Positions 10,801 to 17,483 of a DNA stretch of 64,000 nt are shown here, piece after piece. The position numbers were made by a program, and so were the translations under genes. This DNA is from Gemmatimonadota bacterium (GTDB taxonomy: Bacteria > Gemmatimonadota > Gemmatimonadetes > Gemmatimonadales > Gemmatimonadaceae). The stretch spans positions 455,086 to 519,085 of the forward strand of contig JAPLKS010000017.1 in assembly GCA_026387915.1 (NCBI GenBank). The letters are read 5' to 3'. The first letter of the stretch is position 1. Each line of letters opens with the position of its first letter. The notes under the pieces are model-generated. The model was given only the letters and a program-made list of their open reading frames with translations, ran no database searches and was not told where the DNA came from.

Positions 10801-11183
10801 ACAAGGAACAAGACCAGTTCAACAAGACGGTCGAAACGGCCAAGCCGATGGGCTACTACTATCGCGTCGGTCTCCCGGATAACTCGGGCGTCGGCGGGCT
10901 GTACGACGTTCTCGGTTCGAACTCGTACGTCGTGGAAGACGGTTCGTTCATCAAGTTGCGTGAAGTGACGGTCGGCTATCGCATCGGCGCCATTGCTGGC
11001 CGTGGCGACTGGACGGTCTCGCTCATCGGGCGCAACCTGAAGACCTGGAGCAACTACAAGGGCTACGATCCGGAAACCGGTCTTTCGGGCGGCACCAATG
11101 GCTCGGGCGCTATCAACGCGGTCGACGCCTACAACTTCCCGAACCTCCGCGCGTTCACGTTCCAGCTGACCACCAGCTTCTGA
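7845..11183 (+). CDS. SusC/RagA-family TonB-linked outer-membrane protein (module A)
   Basis: A 1112-residue TonB-dependent transporter. Order: signal peptide to about residue 28 (ATAFA, then QG); a carboxypeptidase-D-regulatory-like beta-sandwich (about 30-115; GKVISGIDGQPLLGANVTI); a plug domain (about 125-250; VVVTGVTAGTEQRK, PSIVLRGPQSIN, PLVIVDGVVQ, IENIEVVKGAAAASLYGSRAGRGVINI); then a large 22-strand-type barrel ending in FTFQLTTSF. The terminal Phe is the expected assembly signal. SusC proteins pump large nutrients (glycans, peptides) handed over by the SusD lid. The substrate is not evident because no glycoside hydrolase or sigma/anti-sigma pair is adjacent. GAGGG precedes the ATG at good spacing. 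The susD gene follows. Confidence 0.93.
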   Translation: MHTSTRLRRLLTAVLALAVMAPATAFAQGLTITGKVISGIDGQPLLGANVTIEALQISVGTNASGQYTIPVPGARVSGQQVTLKVRAIGFTAQSKAITLSAGNQTYNFELKEDINRLSQVVVTGVTAGTEQRKLPFTVAQVTEKDMPVPGSNPFSQLAGKVPGANIVSNSGQPGTVPSIVLRGPQSINASGRDQGPLVIVDGVVQQGSLADIDPTSIENIEVVKGAAAASLYGSRAGRGVINITSKSGKIGQEGIKFNVRAEGGSSDIENKIPLSKGTGLLMNETRDRFCIAASGAQNCSRSVDIYAEALRINEGGGDWALSPATFSNDAGVSSNLGTIRLRGLYQVTRFPTTFDPVAQFITSGPWMGGNVDMTGKYGRANFFASLGSLRETGSIRFLDGYRRNNVRLNVDNTLPGNWTTSIRAYYARVGVDNNGSNFFRMSRQPGFANMLRTDKYGRLFVRSNPLAQGAQNENPLMSNKFNPQLGDANRFTGSLTARWQPLTWVDGEFAFGYDNQTYTNRSIYDRGYRISTSTQSTSNLGGIGFSDGYNQAYNASMNWTARRDLFRELAARFTIRTQYEQQDNRGDSQSGVNLVVPGLYTSAAVVPSTSTGISSNQSSIRQMGGAVGVNLDYKDRYTVETLVRRDGASLFGSEQRWKTYARVSGLWRISEEKFWGGKLKNIVNELKFRASAGQAGNRPSFSQQYETFSVGGGSVSASALGNKNLKPEVATEVEIGFDAEILNKFGLTITKARSIVADQILLVPPPAASGFTSQWKNAGQLENNTWEASLNMPIIERRNFQYSVRLNYDATTSKITGLQSSVAPYYYTASGQQGTETMFYVAPNVNFGTIYGRRFVNTCSQLPASFQSRCGDGKEWQKNDMGFIVWTGAGNSTKDGITKNLWQAVLGANQSPFNYAESWGMPIIMRDSTGIAVTNNKNGSALPDYRWSFSQNLTYKRLSVYAILDATRGASVFNLQRAWSFGDFQNKEQDQFNKTVETAKPMGYYYRVGLPDNSGVGGLYDVLGSNSYVVEDGSFIKLREVTVGYRIGAIAGRGDWTVSLIGRNLKTWSNYKGYDPETGLSGGTNGSGAINAVDAYNFPNLRAFTFQLTTSF

Positions 11184-11250
11184 TTCTGATGGAGGCCATC
11201 ACCTGTCGCCGCATCGGCGGCAGGTGGTCGCCCCCCCACGAGGACCACAG

Positions 11251-12906
11251 ATGCGTAAAATGATTTCTCGCGTGGCATCGGCGGCGGCGTGCGCGTTGCT
11301 GGTTACGGCGTGCAACAGCCCGCTCGATGTTACGAACCTGAACAGTGCCGACGTGGCGCGCGCGTATTCGACGCCCGCCAACGTCGAAAGCCTGGTCGGG
11401 CAGCAGTATCTGCAGTTTCACAACGCGTGGATGGGCAGCTCGGATGCCATTCACGTGCAGTCGCACCAGCTCGCGTTTGAGGGCTATGCGACGGTCGCCA
11501 ACTTTGGCATGAACATTCGCGCGGCGATCCCGCGCTCCCCGATCTCCAACGATCGTGGGAACCAGTCCGACGCGGGCAACAACCGCGAGTACTCGGCGTT
11601 CCAGCGTGTGTCACGCACCTCGGCCAACTTGGTGCAGGCACTCGATCGCATTATGAAGGCGAACCAGACCACGGGTACGCTGGCCTCGGATTATCGGGAC
11701 CGCGGATTCGCCTTGATGGGTATCGGTCTGTCGCTCGGTTACGTCGCACTGGCGTATGACTCGGCGGCGATCGTCGATCACACGGTGGGTAGCGATGTGA
11801 TCCCGGCGCTGTCCGGCTACGCCGCGGTGGGTGCCAAGTCATTGGCGCTGCTCGATTCCGCGCTGGCGTGGGGCGGTAGTGCCACGGCGGCAGCGGCGTT
11901 CCCGCTTCCGTCCGGCTGGCTCTCCACGAACTCGATGTCGCAGGCCGACTGGGTGCGCTTCGTGCGCTCGCAGAAGGCTCGCATCCGCGCTGGCTTGGCC
12001 CGTGATGGGACCGAGCGTGCGGCGGTGGACTGGACGTCGGTCATTGCTGACGCCACCAACGGCATCTCGGCCAACGTCGTGTTGCAGATGGGCGGCAGCT
12101 GGAGCTGCGCGTTTGACTGCTCACAGATGTATGTGACCGGTGGCTGGCACGAGTTCCCGCTTCCGATTCTCGGCATGGCCGATACGTCGGGTGCGTACAA
12201 GACGTACATCACAACGGCCGTCGGCGGCCGCGACGGAGCCAGCGTGCTCATTCGCACGCCTGACGCTCGTTTCCCGGCTGGCGCCACGCGCGCCGCGCAG
12301 CAGGCGGCCGCTCCGGTCAGTGGCACGGCGCTTCCGGCCGGCATTTACATCGGCAACCGCGCTTCGGGCGATGACTTCCCGGGCGACGGATGGGGTTCCT
12401 CGCAGTACGATCACCGCCGTTGGCTGAACATTCGTGCTGCGTCTGGCACGGGCCCGATGGTGGTCTTTGCGAAGGCTGAAAACGACATGCTCGCGGCTGA
12501 GGGCTACATCCGGAAGGGTGACCTCGCCTCGGCGGCCACGCTGATCAATGCGTCGCGCACGTTGCATGGTCTTCCGGCGATCAACACGCCGGCGAGCGCC
12601 ACGGCTTCGGTCACCGGAAGCTTCTCGGCGCAGGGGTGCGTGCCGCAGGTGCCAAACGCGACGAGCTCTGATGTCGCGTGCGGCAGCATTCTGGAAGCGA
12701 TGAAGTGGGAAAAGCGTATGGAGACCGCCTACACGGGCTTTATGTCCTGGTACTTGGACGCCCGCGGTTGGAACGATCTCCCGCAGTACACGGCGCAACA
12801 GTGGCCGATTCCGAACAAGGAAATGGATTCGCGTTTGGAAGCGTTCTACAACATGGGCGGCCAGGGTGGAAAGTTTGCCGCTCCGAAGGGGACGTACGGT
12901 TTCTAA
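11251..12906 (+). CDS. SusD/RagB-family nutrient-binding outer-membrane lipoprotein (module A)
   Basis: A 551-residue surface lipoprotein that partners SusC as its substrate-capturing lid. The lipobox LVTAC puts the acylated Cys at 21, followed by the typical N-terminal segment NSPLDVTNLNSADVARAYSTPANVESLV. A helical TPR-like half follows (RTSANLVQALDRIMKANQ, AYDSAAIVDHTVG). The C-terminal part has the common ending in which the protein is built around an EKRMETAYTGFMSWYLDARGW helix before the carboxyl end. ATG 11251 has GAGGA 6 bases upstream and begins the signal peptide; an in-frame GTG at 11224 is less likely. Its 3' end overlaps the next lipoprotein gene. Confidence 0.9.
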   Translation: MRKMISRVASAAACALLVTACNSPLDVTNLNSADVARAYSTPANVESLVGQQYLQFHNAWMGSSDAIHVQSHQLAFEGYATVANFGMNIRAAIPRSPISNDRGNQSDAGNNREYSAFQRVSRTSANLVQALDRIMKANQTTGTLASDYRDRGFALMGIGLSLGYVALAYDSAAIVDHTVGSDVIPALSGYAAVGAKSLALLDSALAWGGSATAAAAFPLPSGWLSTNSMSQADWVRFVRSQKARIRAGLARDGTERAAVDWTSVIADATNGISANVVLQMGGSWSCAFDCSQMYVTGGWHEFPLPILGMADTSGAYKTYITTAVGGRDGASVLIRTPDARFPAGATRAAQQAAAPVSGTALPAGIYIGNRASGDDFPGDGWGSSQYDHRRWLNIRAASGTGPMVVFAKAENDMLAAEGYIRKGDLASAATLINASRTLHGLPAINTPASATASVTGSFSAQGCVPQVPNATSSDVACGSILEAMKWEKRMETAYTGFMSWYLDARGWNDLPQYTAQQWPIPNKEMDSRLEAFYNMGGQGGKFAAPKGTYGF

Positions 12907-13369
12907 GCATCATCGCCGGTACGCCGGCGCGGTGCTAGCGGCGTGGTCGCTGCTGCTTCAGGGGTGCTATCAGTCACTCCCGACGCAGCAGGGACCAGCG
13001 CCGGTCGCCACGAAGGTGTGGGTGTTCCTGAACGATCAGGGGCGGGCCGCACTTTCAGACCGACTCGGAATCGCAGTGGATCGCGTGGAAGGGACGGTGG
13101 CGGCGGCGGACGATTCGGTCTACGTGTTGCACGTGTCCCGGGTCTACCAGTTGTCGGGGTTGTCGAATGGCTGGACGGGTGAAGCGGTTCGGGTTCCCCG
13201 AGTGTTCACGACTGGTTTTCAGGTCCGTCAGTTGGATCGGTTCCGTACGACGATGCTGGCCGGCGGAGCGGCAGTTGCAGTAATCGCGTTCGTGTTGACG
13301 CGAAGCTTGACGGGGGCGGGCACCATGCCCTCCGATGGCACAAGCGCTCCACCTCAGCATTCCCGCTAG
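12866..13369 (+). CDS. Small predicted lipoprotein with C-terminal membrane segment
   Basis: Up to 167 residues, overlapping the end of the SusD gene by about 40 bases in another frame. The segment RRYAGAVLAAWSLLLQGC looks like a lipoprotein signal (Cys34 of the GTG 12866 reading). The body has beta-strand-like stretches (VWVFLNDQGRAALSDRLGIAVDRVEGTVAAADDSVYVLHVSRV). A hydrophobic stretch TTMLAGGAAVAVIAFVLTRSL (about 128-149) near the C-terminus could cross the membrane. Start uncertain: GTG 12866 or TTG 12875; later starts would lose the charged n-region. I do not recognise a family. Its position between the SusD and DUF4397 genes suggests an accessory role in module A. Confidence 0.6.
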   Translation: MESLPLRRGRTVSKHHRRYAGAVLAAWSLLLQGCYQSLPTQQGPAPVATKVWVFLNDQGRAALSDRLGIAVDRVEGTVAAADDSVYVLHVSRVYQLSGLSNGWTGEAVRVPRVFTTGFQVRQLDRFRTTMLAGGAAVAVIAFVLTRSLTGAGTMPSDGTSAPPQHSR

Positions 13370-13423
13370 TTCACGTTGAAACCAAGAAGCCACTCCTTCT
13401 TCTCTTCTGGAGTCAGGAATAAC

Positions 13424-14284
13424 ATGCGAGTCTCGCGATTTCTCCTTGTGGTAGCCGGTATGATCGGCGTGCAGGCCTGCACGGCCGACTCGACCGGTCA
13501 CCCGACGACGTTCACGAACCCGCCGTTGGCGTACATCCGGTACATCAACGCGGTGTCCGACACGTTCAATATGGATTTCCGCGCCATCGATCAGGTTGAG
13601 TTCAGCCAGCCGTTCCTCAACGTGGCCTATCGGGCCCTCGGTGACGGAAACTTTCAGGGCTGGCAGGCGGGTTCGCGCCATATCCGCGTGTTCCCGAATA
13701 TGAGCATCACCACGTCGGGCGTGGCAGTTGATCCGTTGGTCGTGAGCCAGGTGCTCATCGACACGACCTACAGCTTCACGGCTGGCCAGTACTACACGAT
13801 CATCCACACGGGTCAGTACCGTGCGGGTGGCGTGAAGGCCAAGCTGTGGATCATCAACGATGCACAGCCGGCGCAGGGCTCTGGCATCGCGGTTCGCGTA
13901 CTACACGCGGGCGCGAACCAGCCCAACGTTGACGTGTGGGTGACGGACGGCACGGCGGCACTCGCCGGCGCTGCCACCATCTCCAACATGTCGTTCGGCA
14001 CGGCGCAGGCGTATCAGGCTCGTGCCTTGGGCGCGACCAACGTCAAGCTGACGGCTGTGGGCGATCCCACAACCGCAGTCGGTTCTGCTACCGGCTACAC
14101 GATGGGCGCTGGCACGGCCGGCACGACGCTGGCTGACCCGCTCGGTGGATCGGGCGTGGCTGGCACGATCGCCACGGCGTTCATCTTTGGCCCGTCGGTG
14201 ACGGGTTCCAAGGCTGCCGCTGCGGCCACGGCGTCGGTAGTTTGGTTTATGGACAAGCAGCCGCCGCGCACCACCTCGCCGTAA
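13424..14284 (+). CDS. DUF4397-domain lipoprotein
   Basis: A 286-residue protein. The lipoprotein signal is MRVSRFLLVVAGMIGVQAC (acylated Cys19). Two DUF4397-like stretches follow. The first is AYIRYINAVSDTFNMDFRAI with a GDGNFQGWQAGSRHIRVFPN continuation. The second, more typical, begins AVRVLHAGANQPNVDVWVTDG and continues to VKLTAVGDPTTAVGSATGYTM. DUF4397 modules are cell-surface beta domains of unknown role, often in Bacteroidetes-type lipoproteins. ATG 13424 follows GGAGTCAGGA and starts the signal peptide. It lies in the same direction as SusC/SusD and just before a strong double hairpin, so it is probably the last gene of the module A transcript. Confidence 0.82.
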   Translation: MRVSRFLLVVAGMIGVQACTADSTGHPTTFTNPPLAYIRYINAVSDTFNMDFRAIDQVEFSQPFLNVAYRALGDGNFQGWQAGSRHIRVFPNMSITTSGVAVDPLVVSQVLIDTTYSFTAGQYYTIIHTGQYRAGGVKAKLWIINDAQPAQGSGIAVRVLHAGANQPNVDVWVTDGTAALAGAATISNMSFGTAQAYQARALGATNVKLTAVGDPTTAVGSATGYTMGAGTAGTTLADPLGGSGVAGTIATAFIFGPSVTGSKAAAAATASVVWFMDKQPPRTTSP

Positions 14285-14297
14285 GGTACGCTACGCA

Positions 14298-14354
14298 CAC
14301 GAACGATCCGTTCGTGACAAGGCCGCTGCGCGATTCGTCGCGCAGCGGCCTTGT
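14298..14354 (+). terminator. Two adjacent perfect hairpins (8 bp and 16 bp)
   Basis: Hairpin 1 has arms CACGAACG (14298-14305) and CGTTCGTG (14309-14316) with a 3-base loop. Hairpin 2 follows with no gap: a perfect 16-bp stem 14317-14332 / 14339-14354 with loop ATTCGT. There is no U-run, so this may be a terminator or attenuator for the DUF4397 gene at 14284. Both candidate start codons of the next gene (GTG 14314 and GTG 14353) lie in the 3' arms. Confidence 0.65.
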
Positions 14355-15084
14355 GCGTGCCTGCCAGTGGCTCGCGTTGGCGTTGCTGCTCTGCACGCAC
14401 AAGACGGACGCGCAGGTGATTCGCGGGCGAATCACCGTGCGGCAAACCGAGGCACGCGTGATTGGAGCGCGCGTGAGCGCACACGACAGTGCGGGCCTCC
14501 CCCTCCACGAGGTGTTCAGCGACTCGTCGGGACATTTCACGCTCAAGGTTGACGGGCGACCGTTTTCGATTGCCGTGCGCAAGATTGGGTGGCAGCCGTC
14601 GTTCACGGAGTTGATCAAAGGGATCGCCGCGACCGACACGGTGGAGATGAATCTCGAAATTCCGGCGGAGCCGCCGTCATTGTCACCGGTGGAGATTGTG
14701 ACCACCGTTGACGCCGCATCGCTTGGGCCGCGTCGGTTGCAGGAGGCCCGGCGCCGAGGGTGGCAGGTGTTTGAGCCCGAGTTAGTGGCGAGCCGGCGCG
14801 CGGACTCGCCCTTTTTTGCCGACCTCATGCGCGCGGCCCAGGTGCAGAGTATTTTGTTGCCGCAAAAGCCGAGTGATTGTGTCCGCTCTATGCGCAACAA
14901 CCGATGCCTGACGTATATCGTGGACGATCAGGTCATTGGGTATCAGTTGGCCATTCAGCCGTCTGATGTGTACTTCTTTGCGGTGCTCACCGGCGTGCAG
15001 TCGTCGGTGATGTGGGGGGACCGTGCGCCCTACGGCGCCATTGTCATTTACACCCGGATGTACGGCGACCGGCGCGAGCGATAG
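14314..15084 (+). CDS. Barrel-less carboxypeptidase-regulatory/plug-like secreted protein (paralog 1)
   Basis: A protein of about 256 residues with a signal sequence (CQWLALALLLCTHKTDAQ). It then has a CarboxypepD_reg-like sandwich (VIRGRITVRQTEARVIGARVSAHDSAG... FSIAVRKIGWQPSF) and a divergent TonB-plug-like end: SDCVRSMRNNRCLTYIVDDQVIGY, then APYGAIVIYTR. It stops where a TonB receptor would begin its barrel. It is the most diverged of three such proteins here (others 23437-24234 and 45216-46007). The start could be GTG 14314 or GTG 14353; both are inside the hairpin structure, and 14314 gives the length closest to the paralogs. Function unknown. Confidence 0.7.
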   Translation: MTRPLRDSSRSGLVRACQWLALALLLCTHKTDAQVIRGRITVRQTEARVIGARVSAHDSAGLPLHEVFSDSSGHFTLKVDGRPFSIAVRKIGWQPSFTELIKGIAATDTVEMNLEIPAEPPSLSPVEIVTTVDAASLGPRRLQEARRRGWQVFEPELVASRRADSPFFADLMRAAQVQSILLPQKPSDCVRSMRNNRCLTYIVDDQVIGYQLAIQPSDVYFFAVLTGVQSSVMWGDRAPYGAIVIYTRMYGDRRER

Positions 15085-15181
15085 GTGGCACCTGTCCGGT
15101 GGTTTTTTGAAACCCTGGGCACTCCTCGGCCGTTGTAAGGGTATGATTCGGCAGCCTCTGCGGAGGTCCGAATCCCACCTG

Positions 15182-16036
15182 ATGCTCACCCCACTCTTTC
15201 GCTCTCTGCGCGCCGTTGTGGCCTTGCTGGCCGCGGCTTTGGTCGCGTCCGCGTCACTGCCTGCGCAGCAGCCGGCGGGGCCAGTCATTCCGCCGCCGCG
15301 TGGAATGGTCAACGACTTTGCCGGCGTCATTTCCGCTGATCAAGTGCAGCGACTGGAGCGACTCGCTCGGGTGGTGCGCGAGGCGTCCGGTGGCGAGATC
15401 GCCGTGGTGACGCTCGCCGACATCGCCGGGCGTGACGTGGGCGACATCGCGCTTCGTATTGGGCGGGAATGGAAAGTTGGTTCAGCGGCAAAGATCGGTG
15501 AGGCGCAGCGCAATACGGGGATCGTGATTCTGCTGGTGCCGCGCGAAACGAGCTCTGACGGAAAGGGGCACGTTTCCATCCAAACAGGACAGGGTACCGA
15601 GGGGTTCATTACCGACGCGCAGGCTGGTGACATTCGTCGCGAGGCGACGCCGCTTTTGCAGCGCCGTGACTATGGCACCGCGTTGGAACTGATGGCGCAG
15701 CGGGTGGCCGAGCGGTATGCGGGGAACTTTGGGTTCTCGCTCGACTCTGTGGCGCGGATGCCGCTGGCCTCGGAGCGGGTGGCGGCGCCGGATCGCCGGC
15801 GCTCTCGCGGTATGCCACCGATACTGGCCGTGGTGTTGTTCGTGATCGCGGTGCTCGTGTTGTCGGGCGGCCGTGGCAATGGCTGCCTCTGGCTCCTGCT
15901 GGCCTCGCAGAGCGGTCGGCGTGGTGGAGGCGGGTTCGGGGGCGGCTTTGGTGGTGGCGGAGGCGGGGGTGGCGGGTTTGGCGGGTTTGGTGGCGGGGGT
16001 GGTTTTTCTGGCGGCGGCTCGAGCGGAGATTACTAG
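15182..16036 (+). CDS. TPM-domain (YgcG/DUF477-type) secreted membrane protein
   Basis: A 284-residue protein with a signal peptide (MLTPLFRSLRAVVALLAAALVASASLPAQ, in outline). A TPM domain follows at about 38-175 (MVNDFAGVISADQVQRLERLARVV, EIAVVTLADIAGRDVGDIALRIGREWKVG, NTGIVILLVP, GFITDAQAGDIRR). There is one membrane helix (PPILAVVLFVIAVLVLSGG) and then a Gly/Phe-rich tail with GGFGG and GGGG runs ending SSGDY. That layout is classic for the family. TPM proteins in plants act in photosystem II repair; the bacterial role is unclear, and many are linked to LemA, as here. ATG 15182 begins the signal peptide. The next gene begins 3 bases after the stop. Confidence 0.88.
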   Translation: MLTPLFRSLRAVVALLAAALVASASLPAQQPAGPVIPPPRGMVNDFAGVISADQVQRLERLARVVREASGGEIAVVTLADIAGRDVGDIALRIGREWKVGSAAKIGEAQRNTGIVILLVPRETSSDGKGHVSIQTGQGTEGFITDAQAGDIRREATPLLQRRDYGTALELMAQRVAERYAGNFGFSLDSVARMPLASERVAAPDRRRSRGMPPILAVVLFVIAVLVLSGGRGNGCLWLLLASQSGRRGGGGFGGGFGGGGGGGGGFGGFGGGGGFSGGGSSGDY

Positions 16037-16039
16037 GCT

Positions 16040-16768
16040 ATGGCATCGATGACACTTGAAGCCCTGGTGACGCAGTTGCGCGCGGCCTACGGTGCAGACC
16101 TGCTGGCCGTGGTGCTCTACGGCTCGTCGGCTGGCGGTGAGGCGCACACGGGTCACTCGGACCAAAACGTGCTGGTGTTGGTTCAGGAACTCCGCGCGGC
16201 CGCTGTTCCGGCGGCAGGCGCCGCACTGCGCGCGTGGCAGCAGGCCGGCCATGCGCCGTTGCTCACGCTGACGGGCGCCGAGTGGCGGAGTAGCGTGGAT
16301 GTGTTTGCAATGGAGCACGCGGACATTCTCGAGCGTCATCGCGTGTTGTGGGCGGCCGAGGGGATGGATGTAGCGGCTGGCATCGCGGTGAGTCGCGCGG
16401 ATATTCGGCAACAGTTGGAATATGAAGCGATGGCCATTTTACTCCGGCTTCGCACGGCCATGCTCTCGTCGAGCGACGATGCGGCCAAGCGGGTGCATGT
16501 GCTGGCCGCGAGTGCGGGGCAGGTGCTGGTGATTTTCCGGACGCTGGCGCGGTTGACGGGCGATTCAGCGGCGATGGATAATGAGGCGCTGGTGCGCGCG
16601 GTGTCGGCGCGCGCGGGGATTGAGGCCGCGCCCTTTGTGGCGGTGGTGCTGCACCGTCGCGGCGACGAGAAAATCACGGCGGCGCGGGCGGCGGATGTGT
16701 TGATGGCGTATCACGCAGGGCTGGAGCAGCTGGTGGCGTACTTGGATGCGCTACCGGCGGCGCAGTAG
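16040..16768 (+). CDS. Nucleotidyltransferase-like protein with altered catalytic carboxylate
   Basis: A 242-residue cytosolic protein. The N-terminal part looks like the DNA polymerase beta/MNT-type nucleotidyltransferase fold: VVLYGSSAGGEAHTGHSDQNVLVLV contains G28-S29 and the SDx(D) position as S40-D41-Q42-N43. The second of the usual paired aspartates is therefore Asn. A third acidic position may be D87 (SSVDVFAME). The rest is helical, perhaps a HEPN-like or substrate domain. It sits between the TPM and LemA genes, 3 bases after the first. The missing Asp suggests weak or no transfer activity. ATG 16040 was chosen; ATG 16049 is also possible. The family call is moderate. Confidence 0.65.
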   Translation: MASMTLEALVTQLRAAYGADLLAVVLYGSSAGGEAHTGHSDQNVLVLVQELRAAAVPAAGAALRAWQQAGHAPLLTLTGAEWRSSVDVFAMEHADILERHRVLWAAEGMDVAAGIAVSRADIRQQLEYEAMAILLRLRTAMLSSSDDAAKRVHVLAASAGQVLVIFRTLARLTGDSAAMDNEALVRAVSARAGIEAAPFVAVVLHRRGDEKITAARAADVLMAYHAGLEQLVAYLDALPAAQ

Positions 16769-16805
16769 GCGATTCAGCGAGTTCGACCCTTCTTTGGAGA
16801 GGCAG

Positions 16806-17381
16806 ATGCGATTTCGTTCCCTAGTGTTGGCGTTCCCCCTCGTGCTGGGCGCGTGCGGCTACAACTCCATTCAGTCGATGGACGAGAATGCGGCGGCCGC
16901 GCAGAAGCAGATTGCGGTGCAGTTGCAGCGCCGTGCCGACCTTGTCCCGAATCTTGTCGAGACCGTGAAGGGGTACGCGGCGCACGAAGCGGAAGTGTTT
17001 GAAAAGGTGGCGCAGGCGCGCGCCGGACTGGCGGGCGCGGTCAGCGGAGGCAAGATTGGCGAGATGGCAGACGCCAACCAGCAGATGACCGGCGCGCTGG
17101 GCCGGTTGCTCGCGATTTCGGAGAACTATCCGACGCTCAAGAGCGACCAGAACTTTTTGCGGTTGCAGGACGAGTTGACCGGTACCGAGAATCGCATTGC
17201 GGTGTCGCGCACAGATTACAACGGCGCGGTGCAAGCGTACAATGAGTACATCCGCAAGTTTCCGCAGGTGATGACGGCGAAGGTGATTGGTTCGAAGGCG
17301 CGCGAGTACTTTGACGTCACCAACCCTGGGGCTCGCGAAGCGCCGAAGGTGGACTTTTCAAAGCCAGCGGCCAAGCCGTAG
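16806..17381 (+). CDS. lemA: LemA-family lipoprotein
   Basis: A 191-residue LemA-type protein. The usual N-terminal anchor is replaced by a lipoprotein signal ending LGAC (Cys17). The body is the family's long helical bundle: SIQSMDENAAAAQKQIAVQL, RRADLVPNLVETVKGYAAHE, then NYPTLKSDQNFLRLQDELTGTENRIAVSRTDYNGAVQAYNEYIRKFP. LemA proteins are membrane-linked and of unclear function, commonly beside TPM-domain genes. ATG 16806 follows GGAGAGGCAG. It lies 37 bases after the nucleotidyltransferase-like gene and probably belongs to the same transcript, which ends at the hairpin at 17392. Confidence 0.9.
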   Translation: MRFRSLVLAFPLVLGACGYNSIQSMDENAAAAQKQIAVQLQRRADLVPNLVETVKGYAAHEAEVFEKVAQARAGLAGAVSGGKIGEMADANQQMTGALGRLLAISENYPTLKSDQNFLRLQDELTGTENRIAVSRTDYNGAVQAYNEYIRKFPQVMTAKVIGSKAREYFDVTNPGAREAPKVDFSKPAAKP

Positions 17382-17391
17382 CATGATTCAT

Positions 17392-17427
17392 CGCGGTGCT
17401 CCGCCGGCAAAAGGGCGGAGCACCGCG
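17392..17427 (+). terminator. Strong 14-bp GC-rich hairpin after lemA
   Basis: Perfect stem CGCGGTGCTCCGCC (17392-17405) and GGCGGAGCACCGCG (17414-17427) with an 8-base loop GGCAAAAG. No U-run follows. It probably ends the TPM-NTase-lemA transcript before the haloperoxidase-like gene. Confidence 0.65.
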
Positions 17428-17483
17428 CGATGCGCTGTGATGCAGTCGTCGGACTGGTTCGTCCACCCCTACCACCCAGTCTC

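Noticed and set aside
9456..10811. Minus-strand frame of 451 codons opposite SusC 1
   Set aside because: Antisense shadow; composition dominated by Arg, Val and Ala without domains.
15160..15181. tRNA-like T-loop (TCCGAATCCC) before the TPM gene
   Set aside because: The surrounding bases do not make a T-stem or acceptor stem, and no anticodon arm is seen, so it is not a tRNA.
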